From Bacteroidales bacterium UBA3289 (GTDB lineage: Bacteria > Bacteroidota > Bacteroidia > Bacteroidales > UBA932): DNA of 21,005 nt. The stretch is taken from the NCBI GenBank assembly GCA_002361625.1, contig DETL01000014.1:32126-53130 (forward strand), given 5' to 3'. A model generated the notes under the pieces. That model searched no databases and was not told where the DNA came from. It worked only from the letters and a program-made list of their open reading frames with translations. Position 1 is the stretch's first letter; every line of letters begins with the position of its first letter. The position numbers were made by a program, and so were the translations under genes. Shown here in pieces: positions 7,361-14,613 of this stretch.

Positions 7361-7710
7361 TCTATGTCCCTCCGGGGACACAGACCCGAAGCCATTGCGC
7401 TGTTAATCAGCCGCTTGCGGTGCGGTCTATGTCCTTTTTGGGACATAGACGCAGAGTCAAAAAGATGATTCTCAGCGCTTTGCACAAAGGTCTATGTCCC
7501 TCCGGGGACACAGACCCGAAGTCATTGCGCTGTTAATCAGCTGCTTGCGGTGCGGTCTGTGTCCTTTTGAGGACATAGACGCAGAGTCAAAACGATGATT
7601 CTCAGCACTTTGCACAAAGGTCTATGTCCCTCCGGGGACACAGACCCGAAGTCATTGCGCTGTTAATCAGCGGCTTGCGGTGTGGTCTGTGTCCCCAAAA
7701 GGACACAGAC
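7361..7710. repeat. 130-bp tandem repeat array with paired hairpins between thrA and asd
   Basis: Three copies with exact 130-bp spacing start at 7361, 7491 and 7621; the third is partial (90 bp). Each copy holds two hairpins built from the same TCTATGTCC motif and its complement: 7361-7384 and 7425-7450, 7491-7514 and 7555-7580, 7621-7644 and 7685-7710. The second hairpins have 10-bp stems. Stem bases change between copies (GTCTATGTCC with GGACATAGAC; GTCTGTGTCC with GGACACAGAC), keeping pairing by compensatory or G-U changes. Loops differ freely. Open frames across the array are short and unlike known proteins, so I treat this as non-coding. Confidence 0.9.
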
Positions 7711-7786
7711 CGGCGAGGAAACCGCTGTCCGTCAAACGTTTCGCATTTTCAGCAGGGGAAGGAAATGGAAATGCGGACTATTTTCG

Positions 7787-7794
7787 TATCTTTG
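7787..7794 (+). promoter_or_regulatory. Candidate -7 box for asd
   Basis: TATCTTTG matches TAnnTTTG and ends 27 bases before the asd ATG. No clear TTTG -33 element is present. Its position just after the repeat array suggests asd can be transcribed independently of thrA. Confidence 0.55.
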
Positions 7795-7821
7795 CAGCTG
7801 GTTAATTGTAAAACGAATCGT

Positions 7822-8814
7822 ATGAAAGTCGCAGTCGTGGGAGCCACCGGCCTGGTGGGCTCCAAAATGCTGAAGGTGCTCGAAGAGCGTCATTTCCCCG
7901 TGACGGAGCTCCTTCCCGTCGCTTCCTCCCGGTCCGTCGGGAAAAAAGTCATGTTCCAGGGCCGTGAGTGGACGGTCATGAGCGCGGAAGAGGCCATCGC
8001 GAAAAAGCCCGCCGTCGCCATCTTCAGCGCGGGCGGAGCCGCCTCCGGCGAGCTGGCGCCCCTTTTCGCCGCCGCAGGATGCCGCGTCGTGGACAATTCG
8101 TCCTACTGGCGCATGGACCCGACCAAGAAACTCGTCGTCCCCGAAATCAACGGCGACGTCCTGGGCCCGGACGACTATATCATCGCCAATCCGAACTGTT
8201 CCACCATCCAGATGGTCATGGCCCTCGCCCCGCTCCACAAGGCCTACGGGATCAAGCGCATCGTCGTGTCCACCTACCAGAGCGTGTCTGGCAGCGGCCA
8301 GAAAGGCGTGAACCAGCTCAAGACTGAGCGTGCCGGCGGCGAAGGGGACTTCTATCCCCATCCCATCGACCTGAATACCCTCCCCCATATCGACAGTTTC
8401 CTGGAGAACGGCTACACCAAGGAAGAGATGAAGATGGTCAACGAGACCCGGAAGATCTTCCGGGACGATACCATCGCCGTCACCGCCACCACCGTCCGCG
8501 TCCCGGTCTGGGGCGGGCACAGCGAGAGTGTCAATGTTGAATTCCTGCGTCCCTTCGAAGTTTCCGAGGCGCGCGCCCTGATGGCGTCCATGCCGGGCGT
8601 CATCGTCCAGGACGACCCCGAGAACAAGGTCTATCCCATGCCCCGCTTTGCCGAGGGTCGGGACGAGGTCTTCGTGGGCCGCATCCGCCGCGACTTCTCC
8701 GTCGAGAACGGCCTCAACTTCTGGTGCGTCGCCGACAACCTGCGCAAGGGTGCCGCGACGAACGCCGTCCAGATCGCCCAGCTCCTGCTGGAGAAGGGAC
8801 TGATCAAGGACTAG
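7822..8814 (+). CDS. asd: Aspartate-semialdehyde dehydrogenase
   Basis: 330 residues, the family size. It reduces aspartyl phosphate with NADPH to aspartate semialdehyde, the branch point of lysine and threonine/methionine synthesis. The N-terminus MKVAVVGATGLVGSKM carries the dinucleotide-binding loop. The active-site cysteine is in NPNCSTIQ (about residues 128-135). YQSVSGSGQKG and RVPVWGGHSES are further family motifs; the last supplies the active-site histidine. The reading frame is open upstream to 7624 through the repeat array, but the ATG at 7822 gives the standard N-terminus and follows a promoter-like box. The M20 hydrolase gene begins 14 bases after its stop, so the two are probably co-transcribed. 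Confidence 0.96.
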   Translation: MKVAVVGATGLVGSKMLKVLEERHFPVTELLPVASSRSVGKKVMFQGREWTVMSAEEAIAKKPAVAIFSAGGAASGELAPLFAAAGCRVVDNSSYWRMDPTKKLVVPEINGDVLGPDDYIIANPNCSTIQMVMALAPLHKAYGIKRIVVSTYQSVSGSGQKGVNQLKTERAGGEGDFYPHPIDLNTLPHIDSFLENGYTKEEMKMVNETRKIFRDDTIAVTATTVRVPVWGGHSESVNVEFLRPFEVSEARALMASMPGVIVQDDPENKVYPMPRFAEGRDEVFVGRIRRDFSVENGLNFWCVADNLRKGAATNAVQIAQLLLEKGLIKD

Positions 8815-8828
8815 GGGAGATCTTTACC

Positions 8829-9845
8829 ATGGACTTCGGTTTCTTCCACGATTTCTTGAGTATCGATTCCACTTCGGGCAAGGAGCGGAAGGTGGCCGAG
8901 TGGCTCTCCGAAACGCTTCCCGGGATGTTTCCGGCAGCGAACCGGCCTGTCCTGCGGGTCGATGAGGTCGGTGACGGCACCCTGAACCTTCTCCTTACCT
9001 GGGGCGAGCCCCGGATCGTGTTCTGCTCGCACCTGGACACTGTTCCTCCGTACATTGAGCCAACATTCCCGGAGAGCGTCATCAAAGGAAGGGGTTCCTG
9101 CGACGCGAAGGGGCAGGTGTTTGCGATGGTGACGGCCTGTCAGAGGCTGGCGGAGGAAGGAAAGACGGACTTCGGGCTGCTGCTGCTCGCGGGAGAAGAA
9201 ACAGGTTCTTGGGGAGCCAAAGCGTTCGCAAAGACGGACTTCCGGGCCTCGTACCTGGTCGTGGGCGAGCCGACGGACAACTGCATGGTGAGCGCATCCA
9301 AGGGGACCAAGTCGTTCGACCTCAAGTTCACCGGCGAGGCCTTCCATTCGGGCTATCCGCAGTATGGCGTGAGTGCCGTGGACCTGTTTGTCGATTTCGT
9401 GAACAAGCTGAAAGCGAAGGACTTCGGCATGGACCCGATCCTGGGGGCGACCACCTGGAACATCGGCCTCGTGCATAGCGACAATCCGCAGAACATCCTC
9501 TCGCCGGAGCTGACCTGCCGGATCTACTTCCGCACGACCTTCGTTTCTGATGAGGCGGTGTGCAATTGGATGGCGAACCTGGGGCCTGCTTCCGGTCGTC
9601 TCACCGTCACGCCCCGCGGCGGCGACACGCCGGCGACGTACTGGACCGTCGAAGGCCTGCCGTCCAAGCCCGTGGCGTTCGGCAGCGATGCGCCGCACCT
9701 CAAGAACTTCACGCACAAGGCCATCTGCGGACCGGGAAGCATCACCGTCGCGCACCGCGACGACGAACACATGCTCATCGCCGAGCTGGAGAAGGCCGTA
9801 GAGCAGTACCTCGTGCTTTATAGCACGGCGCTGGGAACGGAATAG
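8829..9845 (+). CDS. M20-family amidohydrolase, probable succinyl-diaminopimelate desuccinylase
   Basis: 338 residues with the full di-zinc site of M20 peptidases of the ArgE/DapE/ACY1 group: SHLDTVP (H68, D70), GSCDAKG (D92), AGEETGS (E123, E124), VGEPTD (E147) and GSITVAHRDDEH (H309). The dimerisation domain lies between about 155 and 260. Sequence alone does not separate acetylornithine deacetylase (ArgE) from N-succinyl-DAP desuccinylase (DapE). Position between asd and dapB, with dapD in the same window needing a deacylase, favours DapE. No arginine genes are seen here. The frame is open upstream into asd; the ATG at 8829 avoids overlap, follows a purine-rich GGGGAGAT stretch and gives a normal N-terminus. 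Confidence 0.85.
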   Translation: MDFGFFHDFLSIDSTSGKERKVAEWLSETLPGMFPAANRPVLRVDEVGDGTLNLLLTWGEPRIVFCSHLDTVPPYIEPTFPESVIKGRGSCDAKGQVFAMVTACQRLAEEGKTDFGLLLLAGEETGSWGAKAFAKTDFRASYLVVGEPTDNCMVSASKGTKSFDLKFTGEAFHSGYPQYGVSAVDLFVDFVNKLKAKDFGMDPILGATTWNIGLVHSDNPQNILSPELTCRIYFRTTFVSDEAVCNWMANLGPASGRLTVTPRGGDTPATYWTVEGLPSKPVAFGSDAPHLKNFTHKAICGPGSITVAHRDDEHMLIAELEKAVEQYLVLYSTALGTE

Positions 9846-9948
9846 GCTCCAAACGTGCCCTCACACATGTTGCAGCACGGCGCAGGGCACAAAAAAGGCC
9901 AAAAACGTTCCCGAGTAACAACAAAAGTTAATCAATCGACAAGACGAT

Positions 9949-10608
9949 ATGAAAGTCATCATCAGCGGATACGGCCGGATGGGCCATATGGTGGAAAAGG
10001 AACTGGCCAAGCGGGGGATCGAACTCGCAGAGGCCAGCGAGGACATTTGCAGCGTGGACCCGGAGGTCGCGAAGGAGTGCGTGGTCATCGACTTTACCTG
10101 GCCGGACGCCTTCAAGGCCAATTACGGATTCATCGCCAGGCATTTCAAGGCGGCCGTCGTGGGGACGACCGGCTGGAACGACATCGAGGCCGATGTGTTC
10201 CGCGCCTTCGAGGAGGCCGGGACGCCGCTGATCTATGCGTCCAATTTCTCCCTCGGGGTGAACGCCCTGTTCGCCGCCGTGGAGCGCGTGAGCGCCATGC
10301 TGAAGGGGAACGGCTACACCCCCGCCGTGGAGGAAACGCACCACATCCATAAGCTGGACGCCCCCTCGGGCACGGCCAAGAGCCTGGGGAAACTGGTGGA
10401 GGCGAACCTCGGCACCGAGCCGGAAATCACGGCCCATCGTATCGGCGAAGTTCCTGGTATCCATACGGTTACCTTTACGTCCGATGTCGATAAGCTCACC
10501 CTCACGCACGAAGCGTTCGGCCGCGAAGGTCTGGCCGCCGGCGCCGTCGCCGCCGCACTCATGACCGAAGGGCTGAAGGGTGTGCACGAGTTCCGCGACC
10601 TGCTATGA
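9949..10608 (+). CDS. dapB: 4-hydroxy-tetrahydrodipicolinate reductase
   Basis: 219 residues, at the short end for DapB (usually 240-270). It reduces the DapA product with NAD(P)H to tetrahydrodipicolinate. The N-terminus MKVIISGYGRMG carries the dinucleotide-binding loop, with reduced loops after it. VVGTTGW, NFSLGVNAL and the substrate-binding signature ETHHIHKLDAPSGTAKSL (about 129-146) are intact. The C-terminus ends GVHEFRDLL, as expected. It lies 103 bases after the M20 gene and its stop overlaps the start of the phosphatase gene (ATGA), so these two are co-translated. The shortness comes mainly from the N-terminal nucleotide domain. Confidence 0.95.
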   Translation: MKVIISGYGRMGHMVEKELAKRGIELAEASEDICSVDPEVAKECVVIDFTWPDAFKANYGFIARHFKAAVVGTTGWNDIEADVFRAFEEAGTPLIYASNFSLGVNALFAAVERVSAMLKGNGYTPAVEETHHIHKLDAPSGTAKSLGKLVEANLGTEPEITAHRIGEVPGIHTVTFTSDVDKLTLTHEAFGREGLAAGAVAAALMTEGLKGVHEFRDLL

Positions 10609-11048
10609 TGAAGGTCCTCTTCGTGTGCCACGGGAATATCTGCAGGTCCCCGATGGCAGAGTTCATTTTCAAGGCATTGGCCCAGGCGAAAGGCACGGCG
10701 GTGTATGCCGAGTCGGCGGCCGTATCGACCGAGGAAATCGGCAATCCCATCTATCCCCCGGCCCAGCGGAGCCTGCGTCAGCACGGGATTCCCTTCGATC
10801 CGGGCAAACGCGCCCGGCAGGTTACGCGGCGGGACTACGACCGCTTTGACCGCATCATCTGCATGGACGCATCCAACCTCCGGCTCATCCGGCGCATCAT
10901 TCCGGACGATCCGGAAGGCAAGATCCACCTCATGATGTCCTACACCGGCATCGGCCGGGATGTGGCCGACCCTTGGTACACCGGCGACTTCGAAACCACG
11001 TTCCAGGACCTCCTGGAGGCGTGCGAGGCGATGCTAGTGCTTCTTTGA
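10605..11048 (+). CDS. Low-molecular-weight protein-tyrosine phosphatase
   Basis: 147 residues, normal for the family. The phosphate loop CHGNICRS sits at the N-terminus (nucleophile C8, R14), and the general-acid loop ADPWYTG carries D122. These define an active LMW-PTP fold that hydrolyses phosphotyrosine through a cysteinyl-phosphate. Bacterial members often act on tyrosine autokinases in polysaccharide export, but no such kinase is in the window, so the substrate is unknown. The start overlaps the dapB stop as ATGA (a second ATG at 10608 is also possible), tying expression to the lysine block. The 3' end overlaps the convergent flavoprotein gene by 15 bases. Confidence 0.94.
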   Translation: MMKVLFVCHGNICRSPMAEFIFKALAQAKGTAVYAESAAVSTEEIGNPIYPPAQRSLRQHGIPFDPGKRARQVTRRDYDRFDRIICMDASNLRLIRRIIPDDPEGKIHLMMSYTGIGRDVADPWYTGDFETTFQDLLEACEAMLVLL

Positions 11049-11420
11049 TTCCAGATAACAGGAGATTCCCGCCCGGACGTTGGAGATGATGGCGTCCGAG
11101 GAAAAGGTCGCGCCCGAGACGGCATCGACCTCCAGTTTGACGGCCTCGTCGGCCGGCACCCCGTTCCACGCCTTGGAAAGACCCTCCATCGCCAGTCGCC
11201 AGTACGCGGGCGTTTCCTCATTGGGCAGCGCCTCGATGCGGCTCACCAGCCCCAGCGCATCCACATGGATGACCAACGGCGTGGGGCCCATATACCCCTC
11301 TGCAGTCTTAAGTGTGCTGGTATCAATCGTAACGCTGCCGTCGGCATGCTTTTTCACCGGGGATGTCGTTGCCGCGGTCGCCGCGATGAGCGTCAGGACG
11401 AAAAGGAGTCGTTTTACCAT
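11034..11420 (-). CDS. Small exported FMN-binding domain protein
   Basis: 128 residues: an N-terminal hydrophobic signal (about 3-18, MVKRLLFVLTLIAATA) followed by an FMN_bind domain of the RnfG/NqrC type. The motif DAVSGATFSS (99-108) fits the ApbE flavinylation pattern D-x-x-S/T-G-A-T-x-x-S/T, making T105 the likely site of covalent FMN. It is probably periplasmic and may shuttle electrons; partners are not visible here. The frame is open upstream to 11522, but the ATG at 11420 gives the signal peptide and follows a TAACTTTG promoter box. It is convergent with the phosphatase gene (15-base overlap of 3' ends) and divergent from dapA. Confidence 0.85.
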   Translation of the reverse strand: MVKRLLFVLTLIAATAATTSPVKKHADGSVTIDTSTLKTAEGYMGPTPLVIHVDALGLVSRIEALPNEETPAYWRLAMEGLSKAWNGVPADEAVKLEVDAVSGATFSSDAIISNVRAGISCYLESKKH

Positions 11421-11440
11421 AGTCTTTCGTTTATCGACCG

Positions 11441-11472
11441 CAAAGTTACGATTATTCTTCCGAGGGTGCAAT
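11441..11472 (-). promoter_or_regulatory. Promoter of the FMN-binding protein gene
   Basis: Minus-strand ATTG (11472-11469), a 20-base spacer and TAACTTTG (11448-11441) fit the Bacteroidota promoter, with one mismatch in the -33 box. It lies 20 bases upstream of the ATG at 11420. Confidence 0.65.
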
Positions 11473-11514
11473 CCCGATTTGTGGGGATGCGTCCCGCTCC
11501 CGGTCGGTGTTTTG

Positions 11515-11544
11515 TTTGCCATTCGGCAAATTATTCGTAACTTG
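11515..11544 (+). promoter_or_regulatory. Promoter of dapA-dapD
   Basis: TTTG (11515-11518), a 19-base spacer and TAACTTG (11538-11544) resemble the -33/-7 consensus; the -7 box has one T fewer than TAnnTTTG. It lies 24 bases before the dapA ATG, in the 148-base divergent region shared with the flavoprotein gene. Confidence 0.6.
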
Positions 11545-11568
11545 CGGAGTTAATTGACAATCAGAGAT

Positions 11569-12444
11569 ATGAAACCATTGATACTCAAGGGATGCGGGAC
11601 GGCGCTGTTCACGCCGTTCCGGGATGGAAAGGTGGATGAGGCGGCGATGGCCGCGACCGTCAGAAGGCAGGTGGAGGCCGGGATCCATTTCCTGGTGCCG
11701 CTCGGGACGACGGGGGAGACGCCGTGCCTGTCCGTCGCTGAAAGGCAGCGGGTGCTGGAGATCACCCGGGAGAATGCGCCGGGGAAGACGCTCCTCGTGG
11801 GCGGTGGAACCAATTCGCTCACAGCGACGTTGGAGAGCATGGCGCAGCTTCCCGATGCCGATGCCTACCTCATCGTCGTCCCCTACTATAACAAGCCCAA
11901 CCAGACGGGCCTGTACGAATACTACAAGGCCGTGGCCGGGTCCACCGACAAGCCTATCGTCATTTACAACGTCCCCGGCCGTACGGGCGACAACATCACC
12001 GCGGAAACGACGCTCCGCCTCGCGGAAGAGATTCCGAACATCGTCGCCATCAAGGAAGCCTCCGGGAACTATAAGCAGATCAGCGAGATCATCCGCTGCA
12101 AACCCGAAGGGTTCAGCGTGCTGTCCGGCAACGACGACGAGACGCTGTCACTGATGGCTACGGGGGCCGACGGTGTCGTCTCCGTCGCCTCCAATGTGGC
12201 GCCGAAGGAAATGGTGGCGCTGGTGGAAGCCCTGCAGCAGGACGATATGGTCAAGGCCCGCGCCTACCACCACCTCCTGTCACCCCTCTTCAAGGCCCTA
12301 TTCATTGAGCCGAATCCCATCCCCGGCAAGGCCGCCATGGCCCGCCTGGGCCTCATGCAGAACGAACTCCGCCTGCCGCTCGTCCCGGCTTCGGCCCGAA
12401 CGGAAGAACTGATCAACAAGACTCTTGACGAATTATGGAAATAA
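11569..12444 (+). CDS. dapA: 4-hydroxy-tetrahydrodipicolinate synthase
   Basis: 291 residues, a standard TIM-barrel DapA. It condenses pyruvate with aspartate semialdehyde, the committed step to lysine and DAP. Visible motifs are GTALFTPF near the start, LGTTGETPCLS (about 44-54), PYYNKPNQTGLYEYY (Tyr of the catalytic triad and a following substrate-binding region), the Schiff-base lysine in IVAIKEASG (about K162) and LSGNDDET. The ATG at 11569 is chosen over an upstream in-frame TTG at 11554. It is the first gene after a promoter and overlaps dapD by 10 bases, so the two are translationally linked. Confidence 0.97.
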   Translation: MKPLILKGCGTALFTPFRDGKVDEAAMAATVRRQVEAGIHFLVPLGTTGETPCLSVAERQRVLEITRENAPGKTLLVGGGTNSLTATLESMAQLPDADAYLIVVPYYNKPNQTGLYEYYKAVAGSTDKPIVIYNVPGRTGDNITAETTLRLAEEIPNIVAIKEASGNYKQISEIIRCKPEGFSVLSGNDDETLSLMATGADGVVSVASNVAPKEMVALVEALQQDDMVKARAYHHLLSPLFKALFIEPNPIPGKAAMARLGLMQNELRLPLVPASARTEELINKTLDELWK

Positions 12445-13211
12445 CCCTCGAACGATTCAACGAAGTCATCGCCGGACTGGAAAAAGGCGAGATCCGCGTA
12501 GCGGAAAAGATTGACGGCCAGTGGGTTGTCAATAAATGGGTGAAGGAAGTGATCCTCGCCGGGTTTAAGCTCGGCGCCATTACCGACATGTCCGAAGGAC
12601 AGTTCTCCTTCTACGACAAGACCACTTTCCCGGTGCGAAAGTTCACCGCCGAAGACGGCGTCCGGATCGTTCCGGGCGGGTCCAGCATCCGCCGCGGCGC
12701 CTACCTCGCCCCCGGCTCCATCGTCATGCCCCCGGCTTATGTCAATGTGGGCGCGTACGTGGGCGAAGGCACGATGGTCGATTCCCACGTGACCATCGGC
12801 TCCTGCGCGCAGGTGGGGAAGCACATCCACATCAGCGCATCGACCCAGATCGGCGGCGTCCTGGAGCCCGCCGGGGCCATGCCCACGATCATCGAGGACG
12901 GCGCCTTCATCGGCGGCAACTGCGGCATCTATGAAGGCACCATCGTGGAAGAGGGCGCGGTCGTCGCCTCCGGCGTCATCATCACCTCCTCCACCGCTAT
13001 CTTCGACGCCACCACCGGCGAATTCATTCGCCGCAACGCCGACGGCCGCGTGGTCGTCCCCCGCGGCGCCGTGGTCGTCTCCGGTTCCAAGCCCATCATC
13101 CGCGACGGCAAGCCCCTCGAATCCGGCGTGCACCTCTACTGCCCCGTCATCGTCAAATACCGCGACGAAAAGACCTCCGGCAGCGTGCAGCTCGAGGACC
13201 TGCTTCGGTAA
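12435..13211 (+). CDS. dapD: 2,3,4,5-tetrahydropyridine-2,6-dicarboxylate N-succinyltransferase
   Basis: 258 residues. After an alpha-helical N-terminal part (about 1-75) comes a left-handed beta-helix of hexapeptide repeats (about 80-190), seen in runs such as VRIVPGGSSIRRGAYLAPGS, YVNVGAYVGEGTMVDS and IGSCAQVGKHIHIS. GGVLEPAGAMPTIIEDGAFIGG is diagnostic of DapD. It acylates tetrahydrodipicolinate from succinyl-CoA, committing the cell to the succinyl DAP route rather than the one-step LL-DAP aminotransferase (DapL) route. The ATG lies within the end of dapA (10-base overlap, different frame). A dispersed repeat and a terminator-like hairpin follow its stop. Confidence 0.96.
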   Translation: MEITLERFNEVIAGLEKGEIRVAEKIDGQWVVNKWVKEVILAGFKLGAITDMSEGQFSFYDKTTFPVRKFTAEDGVRIVPGGSSIRRGAYLAPGSIVMPPAYVNVGAYVGEGTMVDSHVTIGSCAQVGKHIHISASTQIGGVLEPAGAMPTIIEDGAFIGGNCGIYEGTIVEEGAVVASGVIITSSTAIFDATTGEFIRRNADGRVVVPRGAVVVSGSKPIIRDGKPLESGVHLYCPVIVKYRDEKTSGSVQLEDLLR

Positions 13212-13238
13212 TGTCATTCTGAGCAAAGCGAAGAATCT
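13212..13238 (+). repeat. Dispersed 27-bp repeat, intergenic copy
   Basis: It begins TGTCATTCTGAG and ends GCGAAGAATCT, directly after the dapD stop. The same element occurs on the minus strand at 15374-15400, 17356-17382 and 19611-19637, with a related form at 15772-15798. The core AGCGAAGCGAAG is weakly repetitive. This is the only copy in plus orientation in the window. Confidence 0.85.
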
Positions 13239-13257
13239 GAAAATCCTTTTAACTTTT

Positions 13258-13302
13258 CTCAGCCCGCTGCGTCTTATGAGTGCAGTCGGCTGAGTTTTGT
13301 TT
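13258..13302 (+). terminator. Terminator or attenuator hairpin between dapD and the DUF4252 gene
   Basis: CTCAGCC (13258-13264) pairs with GGCTGAG (13288-13294), and CTGC/GCAG extends the stem inside after a mismatch. TTTTGTTT follows at once and runs to the next ATG at 13303. It looks like the dapA-dapD terminator. A TAACTTTT sequence (13250-13257), close to the -7 consensus, directly abuts the hairpin, so it could also lie in the leader of the next operon. Confidence 0.6.
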
Positions 13303-13797
13303 ATGAAAAGAATACTGATCACACTTTGCATGGCCCTTTGCCTCGTGGGCGAGGCCTGGGCCGGAAACCCGGGCGGAAAACTCCGCTCGCTGGTATCGTC
13401 CTTCAAGGGGACGGAAGGGTTCGACGTCGTGGACCTGGGCGGTCCGGCGCTGCTCCTCCTGAAGGCCGCGGCCCGCGCCGAGGCCGATGATCCCGAAGAC
13501 CGCGCCGCCATGGACCTGTTCCGCAATCTCCGACGGCTGACTGTCATCGACTTTTCCGAGGCCGCGCCGGAGAAAAAAGAGAAGTTCCTGCGCAAGCTGG
13601 ACCGGATCCTCGACGGCGAGGAGATCCTGATGGAAGCCAAGGACGGCGGCGAGAAAGTCGCCATCTACGGCCTCTCCTCCAAGGACGGCAGTCAGATCAA
13701 AGACATCATCATCCGGGCCGATGACGCCCTCATCAGCGTCCGCGGATCCATCCGCACCGACCAGGTCGAAGCCCTCATGAAACAGGCCTCGAAATGA
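13303..13797 (+). CDS. Exported DUF4252 domain protein, copy 1
   Basis: 164 residues. A signal peptide (about 1-20, ending AWA before GNPGGK) is followed by one DUF4252-type domain. The middle reads DVVDLGGPALLLL, then FRNLRRLTVIDFSEA, and later EILMEAKDGGEKVAIYGL, the same layout as the second copy at 14610. Function is unknown; Bacteroidota members are secreted or periplasmic and often sit beside ECF sigma genes, as here. The ATG at 13303 lies right after a U-tract; an in-frame TTG at 13297 is less likely. Its stop overlaps the sigma gene start as ATGA. DUF4252 assignment is from pattern recall and would need a profile search. Confidence 0.8.
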   Translation: MKRILITLCMALCLVGEAWAGNPGGKLRSLVSSFKGTEGFDVVDLGGPALLLLKAAARAEADDPEDRAAMDLFRNLRRLTVIDFSEAAPEKKEKFLRKLDRILDGEEILMEAKDGGEKVAIYGLSSKDGSQIKDIIIRADDALISVRGSIRTDQVEALMKQASK

Positions 13798-14273
13798 CCG
13801 ACGCCCGGTTCCATACCGTCTGGATCCCGCTGCAGGAGCGTTTCTACCGCGTCGCCTTCTATCTGCTGGAGGACCGGGCCGATGCCCTGGACGCCGTACA
13901 GGACCTGTACGTCAAGCTCTGGAAGATGCGCGATTCGCTGGACCTGGTGGAAAATCCGGGGGCCTATGGGGCGCTTCTCGTGCGAAACCTCTGCATCGAC
14001 CGGATCCGGCGGGCACGGCCTTCCGAACCGCTCGAGGACGACCTCCCCGGAAAACCGCCGCCCGATGAAACGCTGATGCTCCGGGAAACCCTCGGGACCC
14101 TGTTCCAAGCCATGGAAAAGCTTCCCGAAAGCCAACGGAAAATCCTGAAAATGCACCTGTTACAGGGCATGACCTACGACGAGATCGCGGCCGCGACCGG
14201 CCTTACCCCCCTTAACATCCGTGTCCAGGTGAGCCAGGCCCGCAAAAAGTTGAAACGATATGAGAAAGCTTGA
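13794..14273 (+). CDS. ECF-type RNA polymerase sigma factor
   Basis: 159 residues. Sigma region 2 (about 10-75) has DALDAVQDLYVKLWK and NPGAYGALLVRNLCIDRIRR. Region 4 (about 105-155) has LPESQRKILKMHLLQGMTYDEIAAATG followed by a helix-turn-helix ending VSQARKKLKRY. There is no region 1 or 3, which defines an ECF (sigma-70 family, group IV) factor that redirects RNA polymerase to a small regulon. Its start overlaps copy 1 of the DUF4252 gene (ATGA) and its end overlaps the next gene by 14 bases. Control is presumably by the adjacent membrane protein, which is inference. No FecR/SusC pair typical of nutrient-uptake ECF systems is nearby. Confidence 0.93.
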   Translation: MTDARFHTVWIPLQERFYRVAFYLLEDRADALDAVQDLYVKLWKMRDSLDLVENPGAYGALLVRNLCIDRIRRARPSEPLEDDLPGKPPPDETLMLRETLGTLFQAMEKLPESQRKILKMHLLQGMTYDEIAAATGLTPLNIRVQVSQARKKLKRYEKA

Positions 14274-14613
14274 TGAAATATCCCGGCTGAGTGCCTCCGA
14301 CCTGGAGCGCATTTCGCTGGACGAGAAGATCCCCGTTCCGGAGGAACTCGCCTCTCGAATCGACAGCGTCACACGTTCCCAGAGCCGGCACATCCTGTGG
14401 TCCATCCCTGTCGCTGCGGCCCTGGCCGCCCTCGTCGCCGTAGGCATCGGCCTGACCCGGGATTCGGAACCGGCCGACACGTTCGACGATCCGTACCTGG
14501 CTTACGCGCAAGTGGAAGCCGTGTTTGCCAAAATCTCCGACACCGTCGCCTATGGGGCCGGGAAAATCGAAGATACCGAAACCCGCATTGACAAAATAAG
14601 CTATTGGAAATGA
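14260..14613 (+). CDS. Small single-pass membrane protein, candidate anti-sigma factor
   Basis: 117 residues that I do not recognise as a named family. The N-terminal 43 or so residues are polar (MRKLDEISRLSASDLERISL). One membrane segment follows (about 45-65, ILWSIPVAAALAALVAVGIGL), then a periplasmic tail of about 50 residues rich in acidic residues with DPYLAYAQVEAVFAKIS. Size, topology and 14-base overlap with the ECF sigma gene suggest a cytoplasmic sigma-binding segment and an external sensor tail, but no zinc-binding HxxxCxxC motif is present. Its stop overlaps the next ATG (ATGA). Confidence 0.8.
   Translation: MRKLDEISRLSASDLERISLDEKIPVPEELASRIDSVTRSQSRHILWSIPVAAALAALVAVGIGLTRDSEPADTFDDPYLAYAQVEAVFAKISDTVAYGAGKIEDTETRIDKISYWK

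Noticed and set aside
7361..7710. CRISPR array
   Set aside because: The whole 130-bp unit repeats, with no variable spacers and no cas genes; the structure is a tandem duplication with hairpins.
7345..7821. Coding frames through the repeat array, including a 66-residue N-terminal extension of Asd
   Set aside because: The translations only reflect the DNA repeat, and Asd begins naturally at the ATG at 7822 after a promoter-like box.
7245..7821. Lysine or other riboswitch before asd
   Set aside because: I see no known aptamer core; the only structure is the repeated hairpin motif, and lysine riboswitches are not expected in this phylum.
9855..9890. Terminator between the M20 gene and dapB
   Set aside because: GTGCCCT/AGGGCAC form a 7-bp stem with a 22-base loop, but it is followed by A rather than T on the plus strand, so it is not a convincing terminator.
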